Below, piece by piece: positions 11,008 through 19,509 of a stretch of DNA of 22,981 nt. The stretch's first letter is position 1, and each line of letters begins with the position of its first letter. The position numbers were made by a program, and so were the translations under genes. Under the pieces are notes generated by a model. That model worked only from the letters and a program-made list of their open reading frames with translations, was not told where the DNA came from and did no database searches. The stretch comes from a virus: IMG/VR virus record IMGVR_UViG_3300030390_001481, positions 1 through 22,981 of that record; one strand, given 5' to 3'.

Positions 11008-11168
11008 ACACTAAGTCAAAAGGATTAGGAGACACTATTGCTAAAGTAACAAAAGCAACAGGATTAGATAAGATAGCACACTCAATGGCTCAAGCGGCAG
11101 GAAAGTCTGATTGTGGATGTAACAAAAGAAGGGATACTCTTAATAGAGCTTTTCCTTATGACAAATAA
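10995..11168 (+). CDS. Conserved small phage protein with CGC..RR..LN..FPY motif, 57 aa
   Basis: ATG at 10995, stop TAA at 11166-11168. It reads MQNLNTKSKGLGDTIAKVTK, ATGLDKIAHSMAQAAGKSDC and GCNKRRDTLNRAFPYDK. The 'GLGDT..K.TKATG..K ... A..CGC.KR...LN..FPY' pattern is frequent, from memory, in small phage proteins next to structural genes. No function known. Two Cys in CGC could bind a metal with other residues. Overlaps the previous gene by 13 nt and is the last small gene before the virion genes, 30 nt upstream of 11199. Confidence 0.75.
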   Translation: MQNLNTKSKGLGDTIAKVTKATGLDKIAHSMAQAAGKSDCGCNKRRDTLNRAFPYDK

Positions 11169-11198
11169 AGAGATTTTTAACCCTCTAAAATAAAAAAA

Positions 11199-11999
11199 AT
11201 GGCGTACCCAAAAATAACCGTAAATACAGGAATTGTAAGAACTGTAATAGCAAGTGACACAATTCCAATTCCATCCCCAAGCTTACCAACCTTAACAGGA
11301 ATTGGAACAATGATAACTACAGGTGAAAACACGGTAGTTCTTACAGATGATTTAGTAGATATAAATAATACCTTTGGAATAACAGGAACATTTAGTGATC
11401 CTTTACCTATACAAGCTGGTTTAGACGAGGTATATAATATTAGTACTCCAACAACACCTTTAGCCACTTTAATTACAACCTTACAGTCACCAAATGTTTT
11501 AGGACTTGCTGCTGATGCTTTTCAAAATGGCATAGGCGAGCGTTATGTAATTATAAGACCAGGTCATTTAATAAATACTGCAACTACTGGATCATTTGTT
11601 ACTAACGGAGTTTCTGTAGGAGATGTTGTTGTTAATAACACAACAAATCTTATTACAAGAGTATCAGCTGTAAACAATGAAACTGATTTAACATTAGAAG
11701 ACGATTTATTTGGTAATAGCGTTACTTTTAACGATACATATACTATATTTTTAGGAGGTCAATTAGCAGGCCCTGAAGGAAAATCTTCTGAAGGGTGTTT
11801 ACTATATGTATCTACTCCGACTATAGAAAATTCTACTCCTGGAAATTATGTAGCATCAATAAAAGTTAAGACAGTAGCTGGGGACGATGTAACTTTTCTT
11901 AATTTTCCTGTAGGACATTATCTTCCTGTTCAGATAACACAACTATTTTCTACTGACACAACAGTCGGATCAAGAACTGCTTGTAGAGCTATTTGGTAA
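11199..11999 (+). CDS. Virion structural protein, 266 aa
   Basis: Ser/Thr/Asn/Gly-rich beta protein with no signal peptide. The N-terminal region (PKITVNTGIVRTVIASDTIP) and the C-terminal stretch (TFLNFPVGHYLPVQITQLFS then TDTTVGSRTACRAIW) follow the layout of small phage spike or decoration proteins, in which a '..P.G..LPVQV..V..T.TTA....A.W' tail is common. Between them are three or four blocks of about 60 residues of beta-strand/loop. A minor tail or baseplate component is likely; the exact role is unclear. Starts 30 nt after the small-gene block in an A-rich context and ends 1 nt before the lysis cassette. Confidence 0.75.
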   Translation: MAYPKITVNTGIVRTVIASDTIPIPSPSLPTLTGIGTMITTGENTVVLTDDLVDINNTFGITGTFSDPLPIQAGLDEVYNISTPTTPLATLITTLQSPNVLGLAADAFQNGIGERYVIIRPGHLINTATTGSFVTNGVSVGDVVVNNTTNLITRVSAVNNETDLTLEDDLFGNSVTFNDTYTIFLGGQLAGPEGKSSEGCLLYVSTPTIENSTPGNYVASIKVKTVAGDDVTFLNFPVGHYLPVQITQLFSTDTTVGSRTACRAIW

Positions 12000-12000
12000 T

Positions 12001-12267
12001 ATGACAGTTATTTCTGAAAACACAAAAGTTAGTCTTAGTCCTAAAAACCTTATTACTATTATTGTGTTAGTAGGAAGTATGGTTGGTATGTACTATTCGT
12101 TGCAAGCAGACATACAAATAGCAAAAGAGTTACCTATACCGAGTCAAACTCCAACAGAACAAATGATTGAGATACAAAAAGAGTTAGTTTTTATTAAAAC
12201 TGAAATGATGGAGATGAAAGAAATGCTAACAAGGTTAGACGATAGAGTCTATCAACTAAGAAACTAA
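12001..12267 (+). CDS. Single-TM coiled-coil protein of the lysis cassette, 88 aa
   Basis: Membrane helix at residues 17-33 (LITIIVLVGSMVGMYYSL), a Pro-containing linker (LPIPSQTPTEQM), then a coiled coil (MIEIQKELVFIKTEMMEMKE to LDDRVYQLRN). This N-in, single-span layout fits an i-spanin or a membrane anchor. It lies immediately before the amidase (3-nt gap) and holin, so a lysis role is likely. No sequence family recognised. Confidence 0.7.
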   Translation: MTVISENTKVSLSPKNLITIIVLVGSMVGMYYSLQADIQIAKELPIPSQTPTEQMIEIQKELVFIKTEMMEMKEMLTRLDDRVYQLRN

Positions 12268-12270
12268 ACT

Positions 12271-12687
12271 ATGAGAACAATAACAAAAATTATTGTTCAT
12301 TGCTCTGCAACTCCAAGACATAAAGATTTTAGTGCAGAAGATATAAGAGACTGGCATGTCAAGGGTAATGGATGGGACGATATTGGCTATCATTTTGTAA
12401 TAAGATTAGACGGTTCTATTGAATATGGCAGAATGGTAGATAAATCTGGCGCTCATGCAAGGGGGAATAATAGAGATAGTATAGGAATATGTTATATAGG
12501 AGGAAAGAGCAGGGATATGGAAGATTGGGAAGACACAAGAACAGAAAAACAAAAAAAGTCCCTCTTAATTCTAATCAAAACTTTAAAATTGTGTCACAAA
12601 GAGGCATTAATTTGTGGTCATAGGGATTTTTCTACAAAACCTTGCCCAAGTTTTGATGCAAAAGAGGAATATAAAGAAATAGTATGA
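12271..12687 (+). CDS. N-acetylmuramoyl-L-alanine amidase, T7-lysozyme type endolysin, 138 aa
   Basis: Zn-dependent amidase_2 domain that cleaves the amide bond between MurNAc and L-Ala in peptidoglycan. Every T7 lysozyme active-site residue has an equivalent: His10 (IIVHCSAT), Tyr40 (GYHFVI), His117 (GHRDF), Lys123 and Cys125 (STKPCPSFD). In T7 these are H17, Y46, H122, K128 and C130, and the H-to-C spacing of 8 and K-to-C spacing of 2 are the same. The GWDDIGYHFVI motif and the RGNNRDSIGICYIGG strand also match. Whole protein is one domain with no signal peptide, so it needs a holin for export. The TGA overlaps the holin ATG by 4 nt. Confidence 0.95.
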   Translation: MRTITKIIVHCSATPRHKDFSAEDIRDWHVKGNGWDDIGYHFVIRLDGSIEYGRMVDKSGAHARGNNRDSIGICYIGGKSRDMEDWEDTRTEKQKKSLLILIKTLKLCHKEALICGHRDFSTKPCPSFDAKEEYKEIV

Positions 12688-13088
12688 GTATATGGAGTAA
12701 AATATTTGGATCAGCAGGCATTGAGGTGGCAGGAAAGGTTACTACAATGGTTGACAAGTTTGTTCACACTCCTGACGAGAAAATAGCATTTAAAAAAGAA
12801 ATGGCTGCGCTGTTCAATAAGGCACAAGCTGAAAAAGATAAAAATGTTAGCGAAAGATGGGTTAGTGATATGTCTTCCGACAGTAAACTGTCTAAATCTG
12901 TGCGTCCATTGACTTTAATATTCTTAATAGTAAGCACAATTTTGCTTATATTTATTGACTCAGGATTTATTACCTTTGTAGTTGATGATGAATGGAAGGA
13001 TTTATTAAAAGTATTACTTGTAACTGTTGTTGCCGCTTACTTTGGAGGTCGTTCATACGAAAAAGGAACGAAGATAAAAAATAAATAA
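12684..13088 (+). CDS. Holin of the 3TM/GTA-holin type, 134 aa
   Basis: Begins with an amphipathic helix and a polar linker (VDKFVHTPDEKIAFKKEM), then membrane helices at about residues 76-91 (LTLIFLIVSTILLIFID) and 105-121 (DLLKVLLVTVVAAYFGGRS). The KSVRPLTLIF entry and the YFGGRSYEKGTK end are typical of the phage holin family PF11351-like ('RP ... W..L...V..AY.GGR..EK'). Likely forms lesions in the inner membrane that release the amidase. Starts within the amidase stop (ATGA). Holin by family pattern; topology is predicted. Confidence 0.88.
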   Translation: MSIWSKIFGSAGIEVAGKVTTMVDKFVHTPDEKIAFKKEMAALFNKAQAEKDKNVSERWVSDMSSDSKLSKSVRPLTLIFLIVSTILLIFIDSGFITFVVDDEWKDLLKVLLVTVVAAYFGGRSYEKGTKIKNK

Positions 13089-13090
13089 AT

Positions 13091-13813
13091 ATGACAAGAA
13101 TTGTAAGCTATCCATTGCAAAATGTAGTATTAGGAGCTGATAAATGGATAGGTTCAGACATGGCTGATAACGGAGTTACTAAAAACTTTAGTGCAGACGC
13201 AGTAGCTGTATTTTTAAACACATTTAATAAGATAGAAGTAAACGCTTTAAAGTACAGGTATCAAAACTGGGCTACAGGAGACGTTAGAAGTTCCGGAACA
13301 ATATCTTTTGCAGATTCAGGAGCAGGATCCAGGGCTTTCAATGCAATATCTACTTTAGTATTAAGCGAGAATCAATTACAATCATCAGTTGATGTATCTT
13401 CTTACTACTCTGTTCCTTTAATTGGATCTACAGTTACAATTTCTTCAGCTAAAGATCCTTCTAAATTTGGTATTTACTCATGGAACTCAGCGGCACAACG
13501 AGATCCTGAAACAAAATTTTTTGACATAGGATTAACGTTACAGGCTGCTACAGGTAGCTTAATTTCAAACGAAGATTATTTTATATCTTTGCTTTCGTAT
13601 GCAAGCAATACACCTGGGGATAAAAACAAAGTTATTGCAATAAATGTAGCTTCAAGTATTTGGGTTCTTGAACACAACCTTAATAAATACCCAGCTGTAA
13701 GTATTGTGAATAGCGCAAATATAACTGTATATGGAGACGTTGTGTATGATACTTTAAATAAAGTAACAGTAACATTTAACGCCGCACATACAGGAAAGGC
13801 ATTTTTTAACTAA
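13091..13813 (+). CDS. Tail fibre-associated protein, 240 aa
   Basis: The N-terminal 150 residues are beta-rich with Ser/Thr clusters and no known catalytic motif. The C-terminal 50 residues (WVLEHNLNKYPAVSIVNSAN, then TVYGDVVYDT and VTVTFNAAHTGKAFFN) match a fold frequent at the end of phage tail fibres ('W...HNL...P.V.....G.....V.Y.....V.V.F..A..GKA..N'). It begins 2 nt after the holin stop and is followed within 17 nt by the large fibre gene. Probably a fibre subunit or adaptor that joins the fibre to the baseplate (inference). Confidence 0.75.
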   Translation: MTRIVSYPLQNVVLGADKWIGSDMADNGVTKNFSADAVAVFLNTFNKIEVNALKYRYQNWATGDVRSSGTISFADSGAGSRAFNAISTLVLSENQLQSSVDVSSYYSVPLIGSTVTISSAKDPSKFGIYSWNSAAQRDPETKFFDIGLTLQAATGSLISNEDYFISLLSYASNTPGDKNKVIAINVASSIWVLEHNLNKYPAVSIVNSANITVYGDVVYDTLNKVTVTFNAAHTGKAFFN

Positions 13814-13830
13814 AAAAAAGAACAAAGACA

Positions 13831-16437
13831 ATGGCAATTAATTTTTTACAAAACGTATCACTTAATAATACTGAACTACAAAATTTTAAAGTTCAAAATT
13901 TAACAGGTACGCTTCCAACTTCGTTATCAGGAGAAGGTCAATTAATATATAAAACCGACACTAATGAATTATACTTACATAAAGGAAGTAATAGTTGGGA
14001 AGAATTAAGTACAGGAGGATCTGTAACATCAGTAGCAATATCAAGTAATTACTTAGCTATTGCGGACTCTCCAATAACAAGTTCGGGAACTATAGCTGTT
14101 AATATGCCAAATTCTGGTGTTGCAGCAGCAACTTATACGCTTGCAACTGTAGCTGTTAATGCTCAAGGTATTATCACATCAGCTTCAAGTGGCTCGGTAA
14201 ATGTAGGTGTTACTACAGTAAACACAACAGATGGAACATTTATAGATTTAACTCCTAACACAGCAACTGCGGGAGCAGTAACTGTAACAGCTGATTTATC
14301 AGCAGGAGGTACACCAAGTTCATCTACTTTTTTAAGAGGGGATAATACTTGGGCAGGAGTACCTGGAGGATATACTGCATGGACTTTACAAGGAGACTCG
14401 GGTTCTAATTTATCAGTTACTAATGGTGTAACTGTAGATGTTTCAGGAAGCACAGGAATAAGTACTGCTACTTCGGGTGCGGGAATATCAATAACTAATA
14501 CGGGTGTAACAGCTTTAGCAGGTTCTTCTCCTATAAGTGTAGATGCCTCAACAGGTTCTGTAACAATATCTTACACTGGTGGAACTGGTTCTATGGATAG
14601 TTGGAATTTAGTTGGTGACTCAGGAAGTCAATCAATAACAAATGGAAACAATGCTACTTTTATTGGCGGAACCGGTATTACAACGGCAGCAAGTGCATCA
14701 GATGATTTAACAATTACTCTTGATAATACAGCGGTTACAGCAGGATCTTATACTTCAGCAAACTTTACAGTTGATGCGCAAGGTAGGCTAACAGCCGCAT
14801 CTAATGGTGGAGCAGGAACAATGACATCATGGACTATTGGTTCAACAACAGGTACAAATCAAACTGTATCTAACGGAGAAGTTGTAGACGTAGTAGGTGG
14901 TTTATATATAAGCGGATCTATTGCAGGAACAAGAACAGTAACTTTAGCTCACGATACTACTTCAAGATCTGATACTACAAGTTCAAGTTCTCCTGGATCG
15001 GCAGGAACATTTACAGCAATAGACTCTGTAACAACAAATAGTACAGGTCACATAACTGCGTTAAATACTAAAACTTTAACAATGCCAACGTCACCTACTG
15101 TATATAGTGGATGGCTATTAACTGGAGACAGCGGAACATCCTCAAATGTAACAGCAGGGTCAACAGTAGACATACAAGGAGGAACTGGTATTACAACAAC
15201 TTCTAATGGATTTATAGTTGATATAGTAAATGATGGTGTTCTTACTAATGTTGGAGGAACAGGTATTTCAGTAAGTGGAGCAACAGGAGATGTTACAATT
15301 ACTAATGATGGTGTAACAAGTATTACAGCATCAAGTCCTATAGCAGTAGATTCTTCTACTGGTGCTGTAGCAATATCGTATACAGGAGGAACAGGAACTA
15401 TGAGTTCATGGACATTAGCAGCAGACGATGGTTCTGCTCAATCTATAACTGATGGTAATACAGTAACAGTAATTGGTTCAGTTGGAATTGATACAGCTGT
15501 TAGTGCAACAGATGACGTAACAATTACCTTAGACTTAAACGAGTTATCTACTACAACAACTTATGCTAAAGCATCAGACTTTATAACAGTAGTTGATGGA
15601 GGTTCAAATGCTAAAATATTATCTACTAATATTTCATTAGGAGATTTTGGTATTAGTATGGGTACGCAAAAAATAACAAACGTAGTAGATCCTACGGCGG
15701 CACAAGATGCGGCAACAAAAAATTATGTAGATACAACATTTGCAGGATCTGGAGCTTTAGTTTTTCAAGGAGGGTATAATGCAAGTACAGACTCGCCAAC
15801 TTTAACTTCTACAGGTCAAGGTATTTTAAAAGGATTTACTTATGCAGTTACTGTAGGAGGAAACGCTTCAGGTTTCTGGAGTCCAGTTTTAGAAGTTGGT
15901 GATTTAGTAATAGCTAATATTGATAATCCTGCAAGCGCAGCAGATTGGACAGAAATTAACAAAAACATAGACGTAGCAACAGCTACAGTTCAAGGTATAG
16001 CTAATTTCCCAACAGCAGGTGGTCTGTCAGTAGCAGCAGGTGCGGTTAGTTTAGCAGCTTCTGGAGTTACGGCAGCATCATACGGAGGTGTTACTAAAGC
16101 AATTTCTACTACAGTAAATGCTAAGGGTATTGTAACTGCAATGTCAGATGCTGATATTGCAATACCAGCTTCTCAAATAACAGACTTTTGTACAGCGGTT
16201 GCAACTTGTATTAATACAAATTTTAACTTTAAAACTACAATTACCGGAACAGGCCCTTTCACAGTTAATCATAATTTAGGAACAAGGGATGTAATGGTGT
16301 ATGTTTATGATAACGCTTCTCCATATGATCAAAAATTTGTTGAAGTAGTTCATACAGATACAAATAACATAACTATATCAACAGCAAACGCTCTTGGTTC
16401 GGAAGTTCTTAAAGTATTAGTAGTAGAAGTACTGTAA
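13831..16437 (+). CDS. Large repetitive tail fibre protein, 868 aa
   Basis: Elongated Gly/Ser/Thr/Asn-rich fibre. N-terminus MAINFLQNVSLNNTELQNFK. The body is built from modules of about 90-130 residues that open with an aromatic-Trp line (AWTLQGDSG, SWNLVGDSG, SWTIGSTTG, GWLLTGDSG, SWTLAADDG) and carry a T/V/GGTGIT core. A generic phage fibre repeat (NVVDPTAAQDAATKNYVD) lies near residues 617-634. The C-terminus (about 806-868) has the fibre-tip pattern FTVNHNLGTRDVMVYVYDN ... LKVLVVEVL. No enzymatic domain, signal peptide or chaperone tail. It should be a trimeric host-recognition or structural fibre. The first residues MAINFLQ are shared with the 16515 gene. Confidence 0.9.
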   Translation: MAINFLQNVSLNNTELQNFKVQNLTGTLPTSLSGEGQLIYKTDTNELYLHKGSNSWEELSTGGSVTSVAISSNYLAIADSPITSSGTIAVNMPNSGVAAATYTLATVAVNAQGIITSASSGSVNVGVTTVNTTDGTFIDLTPNTATAGAVTVTADLSAGGTPSSSTFLRGDNTWAGVPGGYTAWTLQGDSGSNLSVTNGVTVDVSGSTGISTATSGAGISITNTGVTALAGSSPISVDASTGSVTISYTGGTGSMDSWNLVGDSGSQSITNGNNATFIGGTGITTAASASDDLTITLDNTAVTAGSYTSANFTVDAQGRLTAASNGGAGTMTSWTIGSTTGTNQTVSNGEVVDVVGGLYISGSIAGTRTVTLAHDTTSRSDTTSSSSPGSAGTFTAIDSVTTNSTGHITALNTKTLTMPTSPTVYSGWLLTGDSGTSSNVTAGSTVDIQGGTGITTTSNGFIVDIVNDGVLTNVGGTGISVSGATGDVTITNDGVTSITASSPIAVDSSTGAVAISYTGGTGTMSSWTLAADDGSAQSITDGNTVTVIGSVGIDTAVSATDDVTITLDLNELSTTTTYAKASDFITVVDGGSNAKILSTNISLGDFGISMGTQKITNVVDPTAAQDAATKNYVDTTFAGSGALVFQGGYNASTDSPTLTSTGQGILKGFTYAVTVGGNASGFWSPVLEVGDLVIANIDNPASAADWTEINKNIDVATATVQGIANFPTAGGLSVAAGAVSLAASGVTAASYGGVTKAISTTVNAKGIVTAMSDADIAIPASQITDFCTAVATCINTNFNFKTTITGTGPFTVNHNLGTRDVMVYVYDNASPYDQKFVEVVHTDTNNITISTANALGSEVLKVLVVEVL

Positions 16438-16446
16438 CAAACTTAC

Positions 16447-16498
16447 ATATACGAGTTAGATTATTAGCAAAACGCTTTTAATTTAATTCGTATATTTG
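16447..16498 (+). promoter_or_regulatory. Promoter of the 16515 fibre gene with flanking inverted repeat
   Basis: TATATTTG (16491-16498) is an exact TAnnTTTG -7 box with the ATG 17 nt downstream. ATATACGA (16447-16454) is inverted relative to TCGTATAT (16488-16495), which overlaps the -7 box, enclosing 33 nt that contain the -33 zone. TTACA/TTTGTAA flanks extend the symmetry with a 2-nt bulge. No T-tract, so regulation rather than termination is likely. Confidence 0.45.
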
Positions 16499-16514
16499 TA
16501 AAAATCTAATTTTC

Positions 16515-18542
16515 ATGGCTATTAACTTTTTACAAACTACTATATTTGATGATAACGTAAAGTTACAGTTGGGTAATGGTAATGATCTACAAATATATCA
16601 CGATGGTAGTAATAGTTTCATTGATAATAGCACTGGAAATTTAACAATAGATTCAGGCACACACTTGCTTTTGAAAACAGCTACTGGTGAAAGTTTAGCA
16701 AATTTCCTTGCCAATGGCGCTAATGAACTTTTTTACGACAATGTTAAAAAGTTTGAAACCACAAACGCAGGTGTTAGTATAACAGGAAGCGGAACTTTTT
16801 CAGGGAGCATAACAGTTGGGTCAACAGGAGCTGATCCGCTTTTATTTAGTAAGAGTACTTACGGTGACATGGACACTGATGCTTTTTACAGAATAAAATT
16901 TCAAGATCAAGGAGGTGTACTTAACGACGTAGGTATTGGACAAACTGCAACTGGAAATTTAGGCTTTAACATTACAGCTGGTAAAGATTTTTTATTTAAT
17001 GGAGGCACAAGTGGTAATGCTTTAACTTTAACTGCTGGTGGTAACGCAACTTTTGCAGGTACGGTAACATTAGGATCAGTACCTACAATAGCCACAACTG
17101 CATCAATATTTTTAACTACTTCAAGTGGAGTAATTAGTTCAAGAACAGCAGCTCAAGTTAGAAGTGATATAGGTGCAGGAACAAGCTCTACAACAGGAAC
17201 AGTTACAAGTGTAGGATTGTCTCATACAGGAAATGCTTTTAGCGTAGGTAGTTCTCCAGTAACAAGTTCTGGAACTATCGCTGTAGATGTAGTAGGTTCT
17301 GGTAGTCAGTATATAACAGGAGATGGTAATTTAGAAACTTTTCCTACAACTATAACTTCAGGTCAGGCATCAGCGATAACTGCAAATACTGCTAAAGTCG
17401 GTATTACAAGTACACAAGCATCTGATATTACAGCTAACAATGCTAAAGCAACAGACACAGGTACTCCTGCTATACTAAGTAATGGTATTACACCTTCTTT
17501 AAACACTAATATTTCAGCTCTTGAAGTAAGAACTTTAATTGGCGCAGGAACAAGTTCATCATCAGGAACAGTTACAAGTGTGTCAGGAACAACTCCGATA
17601 GCGTCTACAGGTGGGGCAACACCAGCAATATCTATTGCCACAGCAAATGCAAGTACAACTGGAGCGTTAACAAGTACAGATTGGAATACATTTAATAGTA
17701 AAACTACAAATACTGGAACAGCAACAAGTGTAGGATTGTCTGCGGATGGAGATGCTTTGCAAGTTACAGGAACACCTGTAACGACTTCAGGAACATTAGC
17801 TTTAAGTTTTCAAGGAGAAACAGGAGAATATATAAACGGAGAAGGTGATTTAACCACTTTTCCAACCATACCTTCGGCTGCAAATAATGCTACTGTAACA
17901 ATTAGTGCAGGAACAGGATTAACAGGAGGAGGTTCTTTTACTGTAAATCAAAGTGGTAACTCTACAATTACTTTAAATGCAAGCGGTAGTGGAACGGTTA
18001 CAAGCGTTACAGGAACAAGTCCAATAGTATCTTCTGGAGGAACAACACCAGCTATTTCTATAAACACTAATCTTATTACTACTCTTTCAGGTTTAACTTC
18101 AACTGGAAGAATTACATCAGGAACCTGGAGCGCTAATACACAATTAAATGTTTCGGCAGCGACAGATTATAGCTTTCAAGGAGAAAGAGTATTTTTTGGT
18201 AGCGGAACTGTAGTTGAAGGAAGAGTTTATAATTTTAGTAGCGGAGGCTCATGGGTGTTAGCCGATGCAGATTCCGAAAGCACATCAAATGGTCTTCTTG
18301 CAATAGCTACAGGAAATGGAACAGCTTCATCAGTAGGTATGTTTACAAGAGGAATGTATACACTTTCAACTGATCCAGGAACAATAGGTAACTCTTTGTT
18401 TTTGTCATCAACAGCAGGTTCATTAGAAGATGGTGCGCCAACAGCTTCTGGGCGAGTAGTTAGAATAGTAGGTACAGTTTTGGATTCAACTAATGGTCAA
18501 ATATTCTTTCATCCAGACAATACTTTCATAACACTAAGTTAA
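16515..18542 (+). CDS. Tail fibre protein, 675 aa
   Basis: Shares MAINFLQ with the 868-aa fibre, then a section typical of marine phage fibres (KLQLGNGNDLQIYHDGSNSF, ..IDNSTGNLTIDSG). The middle is a series of GTVTSVG/SGT(T/S)PI...SSGG(T/A)TPAISI repeats, including one TDWNTFNSK motif (the common fibre 'T..DW.TFNSK'). The C-terminal 125 residues (about 550-675: YSFQGERVFFGSGTVVEGRV to NGQIFFHPDNTFITLS) match a recurring phage fibre tip with 'G.P.FLSTTAG....APTASG.VVR.VG'. It has its own promoter. Likely a second fibre or long side fibre expressed independently of the first. Confidence 0.9.
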   Translation: MAINFLQTTIFDDNVKLQLGNGNDLQIYHDGSNSFIDNSTGNLTIDSGTHLLLKTATGESLANFLANGANELFYDNVKKFETTNAGVSITGSGTFSGSITVGSTGADPLLFSKSTYGDMDTDAFYRIKFQDQGGVLNDVGIGQTATGNLGFNITAGKDFLFNGGTSGNALTLTAGGNATFAGTVTLGSVPTIATTASIFLTTSSGVISSRTAAQVRSDIGAGTSSTTGTVTSVGLSHTGNAFSVGSSPVTSSGTIAVDVVGSGSQYITGDGNLETFPTTITSGQASAITANTAKVGITSTQASDITANNAKATDTGTPAILSNGITPSLNTNISALEVRTLIGAGTSSSSGTVTSVSGTTPIASTGGATPAISIATANASTTGALTSTDWNTFNSKTTNTGTATSVGLSADGDALQVTGTPVTTSGTLALSFQGETGEYINGEGDLTTFPTIPSAANNATVTISAGTGLTGGGSFTVNQSGNSTITLNASGSGTVTSVTGTSPIVSSGGTTPAISINTNLITTLSGLTSTGRITSGTWSANTQLNVSAATDYSFQGERVFFGSGTVVEGRVYNFSSGGSWVLADADSESTSNGLLAIATGNGTASSVGMFTRGMYTLSTDPGTIGNSLFLSSTAGSLEDGAPTASGRVVRIVGTVLDSTNGQIFFHPDNTFITLS

Positions 18543-18543
18543 A

Positions 18544-19452
18544 GTGTCTATAGCAAAAATAAATCAAGTAACAAAAGCTAACAGTAAAAGAGTTTGTGGT
18601 GTTGTTGCTTCCGCAGCCGCAGGAGGATTATTAGGTCTTTTTAACATTAACGCAACTGCAGTTGGAGTTTCATTTAGTACAGATTATTCTATAGATTTAA
18701 ATGGATCTACTCAATACATAAACTTAGGTAGTTTATCTGGAACCACAATACAGCCTACGCAATCTTCAATAAACTCTAACGGATATTCTTTGGCTTGCTG
18801 GATGTATATTGATAGTCTTTCAGGTGGAGAATATATATTTAACATTGGAGCATCAGGAACAAATAATTTTTTCGGATTTAAAGTTGTAGTAAATGGTAAT
18901 GGAGCTTTTGTGTTTCATGTAATGGGACTTAATCAAGGAAATGCAGCAGCAGGTAGTAACAATAGAAATTCTACACGAACAGCTAACGGCACAATAAGTG
19001 CTGGAGCATGGAGACATTTAGCTGTTGTTATTCCTGTTGGAACACTGGGAACAACACAAAATAGAGACGGATGGAAACTTTTTGTAGATGGTTCTCAAGT
19101 TACTTCAGGACTTGTTCCTTCAGGAAATCAAAATGTAACACTTACTTATACAGGTAATTCAAGCTTTGGTGCATGGACAAGAAGTTCAGTAGGTAATTTT
19201 TTTGATGGTGAGTTAAACAATCAAGCTGTATGGAACACAGAACTAACCAATGCCGCTATTACTACTATCTATAATTCTGGTGCGCCTACAGATATATCTA
19301 CAAATTCAGGTAATTACACGCAGTCATCATCTTTGGTTGGTTGGTGGAGATATAATGAGGGGACAGGAACTTCATATACAGATAGCTCTGGAAATAATAG
19401 AACTGGCGCAGGTGTAAACAATCCGGGCTGGAGTACCAATGTTCCAACATAA
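18544..19452 (+). CDS. LamG/concanavalin-type lectin-like tail protein, 302 aa
   Basis: Start is GTG at 18544, 1 nt after the previous TAA. N-terminal 40 residues (MSIAKINQVTKANSKRVCGV, then a Gly/Ala segment) probably mount it on the virion. Residues about 47-250 read as one LamG/ConA-like beta sandwich: YSIDLNGSTQYINLG, YSLACWMYIDS, AWRHLAVVIPVG, DGWKLFVDGSQVTSG, and FDGELNNQAVWNTELTNAAI ahead of the final LVGWWRYNEGTGTSYTDSSG. These match the standard laminin_G_3 pattern. The domain is expected to bind host-surface polysaccharide or glycoprotein. Not an enzyme: there is no acid/base pair in a fixed pattern. Confidence 0.85.
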   Translation: MSIAKINQVTKANSKRVCGVVASAAAGGLLGLFNINATAVGVSFSTDYSIDLNGSTQYINLGSLSGTTIQPTQSSINSNGYSLACWMYIDSLSGGEYIFNIGASGTNNFFGFKVVVNGNGAFVFHVMGLNQGNAAAGSNNRNSTRTANGTISAGAWRHLAVVIPVGTLGTTQNRDGWKLFVDGSQVTSGLVPSGNQNVTLTYTGNSSFGAWTRSSVGNFFDGELNNQAVWNTELTNAAITTIYNSGAPTDISTNSGNYTQSSSLVGWWRYNEGTGTSYTDSSGNNRTGAGVNNPGWSTNVPT

Positions 19453-19471
19453 TATATAATAAAAATATTTG

Positions 19472-19479
19472 TATCTTTG
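19472..19479 (+). promoter_or_regulatory. Promoter of the 19510 gene
   Basis: TATCTTTG fits TAnnTTTG. The ATG at 19510 follows after 30 nt of A/T-only leader. Same element as at 7723-7730. Confidence 0.45.
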
Positions 19480-19509
19480 TTAAAATAATAATAATAAAAT
19501 AAAAATAAA

